From: Anaerolineaceae bacterium
GTDB taxonomy: Bacteria > Chloroflexota > Anaerolineae > Anaerolineales > Anaerolineaceae
DNA length: 64,000 nucleotides
NCBI GenBank assembly: GCA_017417055.1
Contig: JAFPZX010000096.1
Coordinates: 1-64,000, forward strand
Direction of reading: 5' to 3'
Position 1 is the stretch's first letter; each line of letters starts with the position of its first letter. This document shows positions 58,924 to 64,000 of this stretch, one piece after another. The translations under genes were made by a program, and so were the position numbers. The notes beneath the pieces were generated by a model. That model saw only the letters and a program-made list of their open reading frames with translations, was not told the origin of the DNA and did no database searches.

Positions 58924-59403
58924 TTACTCCTGCGGGCCGAGGTATTTTGATTTATCCATTCCCAGAATCAGCATGAAGATCGGGAACAGGAAGAATAGCC
59001 CGAGAACGAAGAAGAAGTTTTTGCCAAAAGCTTTTGCCAGCTGATAGCAGTCGATCACCATAATAATTACCACGGTAATCAGGACGACGATCATCAGCGC
59101 GTCATGAATATAGGGCTTGAAATGAAATATCGCGTTTATGACGCCGGTCAAAAACAGGCAGCTGAGCGCGACAAGACCAACCCACAGCCATGCGATCATT
59201 CTGTTCCAGGACAGGTCCAGCTGATGCCAGTCGCTGAGAATCGGAATAAAACCGTGCCAGGGCGTTTTGCCGGCTTTTTTGAAGACGAAAAACTTACCAA
59301 TGGCCTGTAATATGTAGCAGAAGGCTGCTACGACGATGACCAGCGTTAATTCGTAGGTCGCGGTAAGCCAGTTGAAAAAAGTTGAAATATAACTGTATTC
59401 CAT
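58924..59403 (-). CDS. DUF5684-like small membrane protein
   Basis: A 159-residue membrane protein with four hydrophobic segments (about 18-38, 68-92, 100-120, 128-150). A cytosolic loop FKKAGKTPWHGFIPILSDWH between helices one and two is the hallmark of the DUF5684 family (Gly/Lys-Trp-Ile-Pro loop). Members are found next to signal peptidases or secretion genes, but the function is unknown. There is no such partner here. Its 3' end lies just beyond the family A copy and convergent to the histidine kinase gene. Confidence 0.78.
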   Translation of the reverse strand: MEYSYISTFFNWLTATYELTLVIVVAAFCYILQAIGKFFVFKKAGKTPWHGFIPILSDWHQLDLSWNRMIAWLWVGLVALSCLFLTGVINAIFHFKPYIHDALMIVVLITVVIIMVIDCYQLAKAFGKNFFFVLGLFFLFPIFMLILGMDKSKYLGPQE

Positions 59404-59528
59404 AAATGCAAACCTCTTTTCTGCAATTGATTTCCTGCTTAAATTTTCACAGGTTTTCTGTCAGCCCGATTCGTTCCGCCCGGGAACCGGAACAGGGGCT
59501 TTTTTTAATTAAATTTCCCCGGTCTTGT

Positions 59529-59593
59529 GAGTAAAAGCAGCCTGTTTTTTTATCCAAAGTCCTGGTCAATAAAAACCGGTCACATTTGACTCA
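59529..59593. repeat. Family C divergent copy in a 324-bp gap
   Basis: AGTAAAAGCAGCCTGTTTTT, GTCCTGGTCAATAAAAACCGG and TCACATTTGACTC. In the gap 59404-59727, a hairpin with AGCCC/GGGGCT arms and a T-run lies near 59463-59498; no gene is seen. Confidence 0.65.
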
Positions 59594-59727
59594 AGCTATA
59601 GGAAGATCACTTCCGCGGTCATTCCTGTTTCCCCAATAATAATTTCAGCTGCAGTGGAGATCCGGTTTGCTTTCGCGCGCCATTTTCCATCGGCTGAATT
59701 TTCAACTGATGCAAAGTATCTCTTTTA

Positions 59728-60471
59728 TCACGGCCTCCTCTGATCTGTGGAAAGAATGTATTCCAGATATTCACAACATTCCTGAATTCTCGGTGTATTT
59801 GCGATGATTCCCATATAGACTGTTTCCGGGAAACACGCATCCCTGAATATGGAAATGCCGGAAAGATCGATCCCATTCAGTTTTTCTTTTGTCACTGCCT
59901 GATATGTATCCGCTTCACTGAGGTTGTATTCAATAGCGTTATCCTCAATGATCACGCTGTTTTCAGTCAGGTATGGCTTCAGGTTCCTGAACAAATCTTC
60001 ATCCTGCCCGGACAATTCGGTAAGGTCGAGCAGGTAATCGCTTTGAGAAAGAATATCGTATGCTTCTTTGTTCATCAGGGCAAAATCAAGTTTTTTCCCG
60101 TTGATGACGGCAAACATTTTCAGTTTGGAGGCATAGGCCATTTCATGGTTTTGTGCGCTCGGGTCGTTGGAAAGATACAGATTCCGGTAGAACAATATCT
60201 CGTTTTTTTGAGGGTTGATCTGCCTCGAAAGCAGATAATCCTCATGCAGTGTCTTTTCCAGTTCGTCTCCAATGACGACATTTAGCAAAGCGGTATAAAG
60301 AATCTGATCCTTTTTCGTGAAGTGCCGATGCAGCGAGGTGATGAGAATGACAAGAGCGATCACGCCCAGCAGAATCGGACCCCAATAGTAAGTCCGGATG
60401 TAGTCCAACTTTTCTGCTGGACTCATCTGACGGAAGGCTTGTTTGTTTGCGGCTTTTTCTTTCGGGTTCAT
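59728..60471 (-). CDS. Single-pass membrane protein of unknown function
   Basis: A 247-residue protein. A charged N-terminus (MNPKEKAANKQAFRQMSPAE) is followed by one hydrophobic segment (YYWGPILLGVIALVILITSL, about 29-48) and an extracytoplasmic domain with segments KKDQILYTALLNVVIGDELE, KLDFALMNKEAYDILSQSDY and AIEYNLSEADTYQAVTKEKL. I do not recognise a named family, but similar proteins follow YesL genes in other anaerobes. The start is two bases after the YesL-like stop, so translation is coupled. It likely works with YesL in sugar uptake or envelope stress; this is inference. The start at ATG 60471 excludes an upstream open stretch that is the YesL gene in another frame. Confidence 0.7.
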   Translation of the reverse strand: MNPKEKAANKQAFRQMSPAEKLDYIRTYYWGPILLGVIALVILITSLHRHFTKKDQILYTALLNVVIGDELEKTLHEDYLLSRQINPQKNEILFYRNLYLSNDPSAQNHEMAYASKLKMFAVINGKKLDFALMNKEAYDILSQSDYLLDLTELSGQDEDLFRNLKPYLTENSVIIEDNAIEYNLSEADTYQAVTKEKLNGIDLSGISIFRDACFPETVYMGIIANTPRIQECCEYLEYILSTDQRRP

Positions 60472-60473
60472 GG

Positions 60474-61127
60474 CTAATCCTGACTGGAATCCACAGGTGG
60501 ATTCGGATCGTAAGTAACAGATTTGAGAATGTTCTTGATCAGCCAGGAACAAATCATTGCGCATAGTCCTTCGCCCAACACGAACATCGGGGTGAACACC
60601 GCCACGATAATATAAAACATGGCGAAATGGACTAAAAACATCAGAATAGTGGAAAACAGATAATGCGTCCCGATGAGGAAGGCATTTTTCAGCATGGCAA
60701 AGGTTGTGTTTTCGACACTGGCCAGCAGCGGAAATACATAAAGCAGGACGATCACATAAATCACCGCCGCGGCGATGATAATTGCCAGCAGAAGTGTCCA
60801 CAGCACAGCCATTGCCCCGGTGGAATTGCTGCGGAGGTGGTAAAGAATATACCCGTCCCCGCCGAGAAAAATACCGGCTGCCAGCATGATCAGCCAGATG
60901 ACGGTGGCTTGTTTGAAGTTTTGTTTGAATGAATGGAAAAACATTCTGCCCGCGTCAAAATCCTCATCGCGTACGATTTTCAGGCAGGCATAATACAGTG
61001 CGGTGGTGGAAGCGCCGATAGTGATGATCGGAAGAGAACAAATCATCCAGAGCAGGTTCAGAAAGCAGGCATAGCACAGCTTGATCATCGTTTGACTGAA
61101 TTTGCTGTCATAGTTTAAAAACTTCAT
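60474..61127 (-). CDS. YesL-type DUF624 membrane protein
   Basis: A 217-residue membrane protein of the DUF624/YesL family with five predicted helices. The family signature is NLLWMICSLPIITIGASTTA (about 24-43) and YYACLKIVRDEDFDAGRMFF. It occurs widely beside sugar ABC transporters in Gram-positive bacteria, where its role is unclear. Here it lies downstream of the LacI regulator gene on the same strand, with the divergent LplB/YtcP permease genes beyond it, so co-regulation by that LacI protein is likely. A tract of short tandem repeats (61140-61197) separates it from lacI. Confidence 0.85.
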   Translation of the reverse strand: MKFLNYDSKFSQTMIKLCYACFLNLLWMICSLPIITIGASTTALYYACLKIVRDEDFDAGRMFFHSFKQNFKQATVIWLIMLAAGIFLGGDGYILYHLRSNSTGAMAVLWTLLLAIIIAAAVIYVIVLLYVFPLLASVENTTFAMLKNAFLIGTHYLFSTILMFLVHFAMFYIIVAVFTPMFVLGEGLCAMICSWLIKNILKSVTYDPNPPVDSSQD

Positions 61128-61139
61128 GATCTGTCCTTC

Positions 61140-61197
61140 TCCATTCTTACATCTTCATTCCTGCGTCATAAATCATACGTCATACGTCATAAGTTAT
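61140..61197. repeat. Degenerate CGTCATAAATCATACGTCATACGTC short tandem repeats
   Basis: TTACATCTTCATTCCTGCGTCATAAATCATACGTCATACGTCATAAG between the lacI and yesL genes. Same class as 12640-12790 and 29757-29822. Confidence 0.7.
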
Positions 61198-61199
61198 TC

Positions 61200-62249
61200 T
61201 CAAAGAAACGCTGTTTCTCTGTAAATCAGTTCGGTTTCCGTATAAACGGAGCGGAAATCCAGACGTGGTTCCTCGATGCGGGCAATCAGCAGCTGTGTGG
61301 CGGAGTAAGCCATGATTTGGGAGTGAATGTGAACTGTGGTCATCTGAGGAGTGATCATGCGTGATTCAGCTGAGTCATCAAATCCGGCAATCATCACATC
61401 CTCCGGAACTGTTTTCCCGATATCCCGCAGCGCATGCATGACATCCACCGCGACAAAATCATTGGCGCAGATGAAAAGGTCCGGGAGTTCTTTCATTCTT
61501 CTAAAAGAATCAAGCATAAATTCTTCATGGTTTTCTTTGACGATCCATTCGTCATTGACGGGAACGCCGTTTAGCATCATCGTTCCCTGAAACGCCATGT
61601 AGCGCTCAAAGAAAGATTCACAATGTTCGTAATTTCCAACAAAACCGATGCGTTTTTTTCCGGCGTTCAGCATATCTATGACCAGTTTTGAAATGCCTGT
61701 TGTGTTATCCATATAAAGCTGATCAGATGGGAGAGCTTTTCCGAATTTTTTACAGGGACCGTCAACAAAAAGAGTCGGTAAGCCCAGGTCGCAGAGCATC
61801 TCGTCATAGTCCCAGTCAAACATCTCCAGACAGATGATTGCGCTGGCTCGTTCTTTGATGAATGTTATCGGCAGTGTTTTGTTTTTCAGATTCTCAGGGG
61901 CAACACGGTGCGTATTGAGCGTGTACCCAAAATGAAGTAATTCACGCTGGAAGCGGTCCAGAAAAAGGGATGCAAAATGGGATGGATTGATGAAAATTGT
62001 TGTGAAAAGGGCAATCTCACCTTTAAAACCTGTCTCCGAATCAGTTCCGCTGATCCCGGACATGCCCACTGATTCCACAATTTTACTCACATAGGAGAAC
62101 TGCTTATATCCCATTTCGACAGCTTTTTGCAATATTTTTTCTCTCGTTTCATCTGCAAGCCCGTCGGAGTTATTGATGGCTTTGGAAACGGTGTTTCTGG
62201 AGATGCCAAGGGCATCTGCAATGTCTTGTATTCTGACTTTCTTTTTCAT
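61200..62249 (-). CDS. LacI family transcriptional regulator
   Basis: A 349-residue repressor. The N-terminal helix-turn-helix and hinge (RIQDIADALGISRNTVSKAI, residues 5-24) bind DNA. The periplasmic-binding-protein-like sensor domain runs from about 75 to 340 (ALFTTIFINPSHFASLFLDR, RIGFVGNYEHCESFFERYMA, VMIAGFDDSAESRM). The effector is probably a sugar. Divergent from the LplB-type permease gene; the shared 349-bp gap holds a perfect palindrome overlapping the expected start region of the permease transcript. The repressor is therefore expected to control that operon and perhaps its own gene and yesL. Confidence 0.92.
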   Translation of the reverse strand: MKKKVRIQDIADALGISRNTVSKAINNSDGLADETREKILQKAVEMGYKQFSYVSKIVESVGMSGISGTDSETGFKGEIALFTTIFINPSHFASLFLDRFQRELLHFGYTLNTHRVAPENLKNKTLPITFIKERASAIICLEMFDWDYDEMLCDLGLPTLFVDGPCKKFGKALPSDQLYMDNTTGISKLVIDMLNAGKKRIGFVGNYEHCESFFERYMAFQGTMMLNGVPVNDEWIVKENHEEFMLDSFRRMKELPDLFICANDFVAVDVMHALRDIGKTVPEDVMIAGFDDSAESRMITPQMTTVHIHSQIMAYSATQLLIARIEEPRLDFRSVYTETELIYRETAFL

Positions 62250-62484
62250 GTAAAATGCCCTCCTGATCGGTGAATTGTTTATATTATATTAGCACAATAG
62301 AATGCAAATGTCAAATACTATTTTACACTGAATTTTGCATTTGCATATCAAAACCGCTCTAAAATGAGATTGAAAAAATATGCCGTGATATGTGAATTAT
62401 TGCACAAATTACCGAATAAATTGACCGTGAAAATGAATTGAAAAATGATGTAATAAATTGTGCAAATAACCAATTATTAATGGG

Positions 62485-62513
62485 TTGACATTTTTAAAAT
62501 ACGGTGATATTAT
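62485..62513 (+). promoter_or_regulatory. Promoter of the LplB-type transporter operon
   Basis: TTGACA (62485-62490), a 17-base spacer and TATTAT (62508-62513). The start would fall near 62520, so the operator at 62534 lies just downstream. Confidence 0.85.
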
Positions 62514-62533
62514 GAATGGACAACACTATATTC

Positions 62534-62553
62534 TATTGTGCATATGCACAATA
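62534..62553. promoter_or_regulatory. LacI-type operator palindrome
   Basis: TATTGTGCATATGCACAATA is a perfect 20-base palindrome at about +14 to +33, suited to repression by road-block. Related half-sites TTGTGCA and TTTGCAT occur at 62290-62350, 62400 and 62458, so additional looping sites for the divergent lacI gene are plausible. Confidence 0.85.
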
Positions 62554-62598
62554 CAAAAGCTTCCGGAATAAGGGGAGCGATGTATAAAAGGAGGTACT

Positions 62599-63543
62599 AT
62601 GAGTAATGCTTCGGCAAAGACAAAGCGAAAGACTGATTTTGGACAATCGCTCCATAATACAATGATCTACCTGAAGCAGCACTGGCAGCTATATGTGTTC
62701 TTTATGCTGCCGGCTTTTGCTTTAACGGTCATTTTCCGTTATGTCCCGATGGGCGGTATTGCGATTGCATTTACGGAATACAATCCGATTCGTGGTATTT
62801 TCGCAAGTGAGTGGGTAGGGTTTGCGCATTTCCAGCGTTTCCTCTCTTCTCCTGACTTTATGAGATACCTGATGAATACGCTGAAGCTTAGCGTTTACGG
62901 ACTTCTGTGGGGGTTCCCGGCACCGATTTTGCTGGCGTTTCTGCTCAATCGTATTCTCAGTCAGAGAACAAAGCAGAACATCCAGCTCGTGCTTTATATG
63001 CCGAACTTCATTTCTGTCATTGTGCTTTGCGGTATCGTACGTATCATCCTTTCCCCGACCGGCATGATCAATTCCCTGTTGGGAACACGGACGAACTTCA
63101 TGACAATGCCGTCAGCCTTCCGAACCATTTACATTGCTTCTGGTATCTGGCAGGGCGCCGGTTGGGCCTCCATCATTTATACAGCTGCCCTTTCCAATGC
63201 CAGTAAAGATCAGAAAGAAGCCGCGGTTATTGACGGTGCGAACATTATCCAGCAGATCAAAGCCGTTGAATGGCCGGCAATCAAAGATACTGTTCTCATT
63301 CAGTTCATCATGGCTGTCGGTAACATCATGAGCGTTGGTTTCGAAAAGGCTTATGCGCTGCAAACGGATCTGAACCTCGGTACCTCTGAAATTATTTCCA
63401 CCTACGTTTATAAAAAAGGTCTTCTGGATGGGGACTATGGCTTCTCAACCGCGGTGGGGCTTTTCAATACAGTGATTAATGTTGTCCTGTTGGTCTCCAT
63501 GAACGCCATCGTTAAGAAGATGAATGAAGGAAGGGGGATCTAA
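62599..63543 (+). CDS. lplB: Polysaccharide/sugar ABC transporter permease, LplB type
   Basis: A 314-residue permease of the LplB/YtcP family, which imports complex oligosaccharides with a large binding protein. It has six predicted helices after a Lys/Arg-rich N-terminus. Landmarks are FMLPAFALTVIFRYVPMGGI, IQLVLYMPNFISVIVLCGIV, the EAA loop KDQKEAAVIDGANIIQQIKA and GFEKAYALQTDLNLGTSEII. Family members are controlled by LacI or AraC regulators, matching the divergent lacI. The ATG follows AAAGGAGGTACT. The partner permease begins three bases after the stop. Confidence 0.92.
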   Translation: MSNASAKTKRKTDFGQSLHNTMIYLKQHWQLYVFFMLPAFALTVIFRYVPMGGIAIAFTEYNPIRGIFASEWVGFAHFQRFLSSPDFMRYLMNTLKLSVYGLLWGFPAPILLAFLLNRILSQRTKQNIQLVLYMPNFISVIVLCGIVRIILSPTGMINSLLGTRTNFMTMPSAFRTIYIASGIWQGAGWASIIYTAALSNASKDQKEAAVIDGANIIQQIKAVEWPAIKDTVLIQFIMAVGNIMSVGFEKAYALQTDLNLGTSEIISTYVYKKGLLDGDYGFSTAVGLFNTVINVVLLVSMNAIVKKMNEGRGI

Positions 63544-63546
63544 GCC

Positions 63547-64000
63547 ATGGCTGCTAAGACTACTCAACCGAAGAAAAAAAGTGAGTTTTCAAAGAACACA
63601 CCGGGCGATAAGGTATTGCTGATCATTGCGTTTACCATTTTGGGACTGTTTGTTCTCGCGATCGTCCTGCCTGTTGTGTACATCATTCTGGCGTCTTTTA
63701 TCGACCCGATCACATTACAGAATAAAGGCCTGACATTTGATTTCAGTAAATGGACGACGATGGCTTATGAGCGTGTTTTGTCCAACAGTCAGATTTGGAT
63801 CGGCTTCGGAAACGCACTGCTTTACTCTGTCCTTTTTACGATTATTTCAGTCGTGGTGACGCTGCTTGCGGCTTATCCGATGTCACGGGCGGATTTCAAA
63901 GGCAGAGGATTTTTCCATACCATTTTCATGATCACCATGTTTTTTGGCGGCGGCCTGATCCCTACCTATTTGCTGATCAGCGATCTTGGAATGCTGGATA
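63547..64000 (+). CDS. ABC transporter permease, LplC/YtcP type, N-terminal part
   Basis: The second permease of this importer, cut off by the window end after about 151 codons. The N-terminus is basic and polar (AAKTTQPKKKSEFSKNTPGD), followed by a first helix (LLIIAFTILGLFVLAIVLPV). The segments YIILASFIDPITLQNKGLTF and TLLAAYPMSRADFKGRGFFH are typical of the YtcP/LplC side of the family. The EAA loop lies beyond the window. The gene starts three bases after lplB, so translation is coupled. Confidence 0.88.
   Translation, partial: MAAKTTQPKKKSEFSKNTPGDKVLLIIAFTILGLFVLAIVLPVVYIILASFIDPITLQNKGLTFDFSKWTTMAYERVLSNSQIWIGFGNALLYSVLFTIISVVVTLLAAYPMSRADFKGRGFFHTIFMITMFFGGGLIPTYLLISDLGMLD

Overview
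The window looks like chromosome from an anaerobic, fermentative, carbohydrate-using bacterium. Indicators are PPi-type phosphofructokinase, class II aldolase, NfnAB transhydrogenase, an H-cluster sensory protein, an iron alcohol dehydrogenase and three sets of sugar ABC transporter genes. Pro/Thr-rich linkers in lipoproteins, BspA-type leucine-rich repeats and the gene mix would suit a gut or rumen Anaerolineae-like Chloroflexota, or a Bacillota relative. That placement is inference, since no rRNA or marker gene is present. I see no transposase, integrase, CRISPR array or rRNA.

Layout. 1-3.2 kb: glycolytic genes, radC and a tRNA-Met. 3.2-10.3 kb: a secreted leucine-rich repeat protein, a sugar ABC operon without ATPase, and a secreted duplicated-domain protein. 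10.3-16.5 kb: single metabolic genes separated by repeats. 17-22.4 kb: redox block with nfnAB, then a sensory [FeFe]-hydrogenase-like protein coupled to a SpoIIE phosphatase. 22.4-26.3 kb: DUF1846 protein, then divergent lipoproteins (C39-like peptidase and sortase-like). 26.5-32.5 kb: second ABC operon, a PLP enzyme and an oxidoreductase. 32.6-37.4 kb: MATE pump, AraC regulator and small enzymes.

37.6-49.3 kb is the most unusual part. Five same-strand genes encode (1) a Clp_N-like, coiled-coil, eight-helix membrane protein, (2) an FHA/zinc-ribbon Ser/Thr kinase, (3) a PP2C phosphatase, (4) a Ser/Thr kinase with two WD40-like propellers, and (5) a 1146-residue protein joining a Clp_N-like domain, a ClpB-type AAA+ domain, a receiver-like domain and an FtsH AAA+/M41 zinc protease. 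It resembles the kinase/phosphatase/FHA/Clp set that regulates some type VI secretion systems, but no secretion gene is present. I infer a phosphorylation-controlled unfoldase/protease.

50.3-53.1 kb: three overlapping genes (HipA-like kinase, zinc macrodomain, class M sirtuin), read as a protein-modification stress module. 53.2-59.4 kb: envelope and sugar genes and an Agr-like two-component pair. 59.7-64 kb: a LacI-controlled divergent locus with YesL-type membrane protein and LplB/YtcP-type permeases, cut by the window end.

Intergenic DNA is full of short palindromic repeats. I distinguish family A (about 100 bp, ends reading CTGATTAATT), B (core CACATGGGGAC), C (about 60 bp, GTCAAA...GACCTGTTTTCG) and I (GGGGACTGTCCC), plus degenerate short tandem repeats and one 34-bp tandem array. 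Many sit directly at gene ends and may double as terminators.
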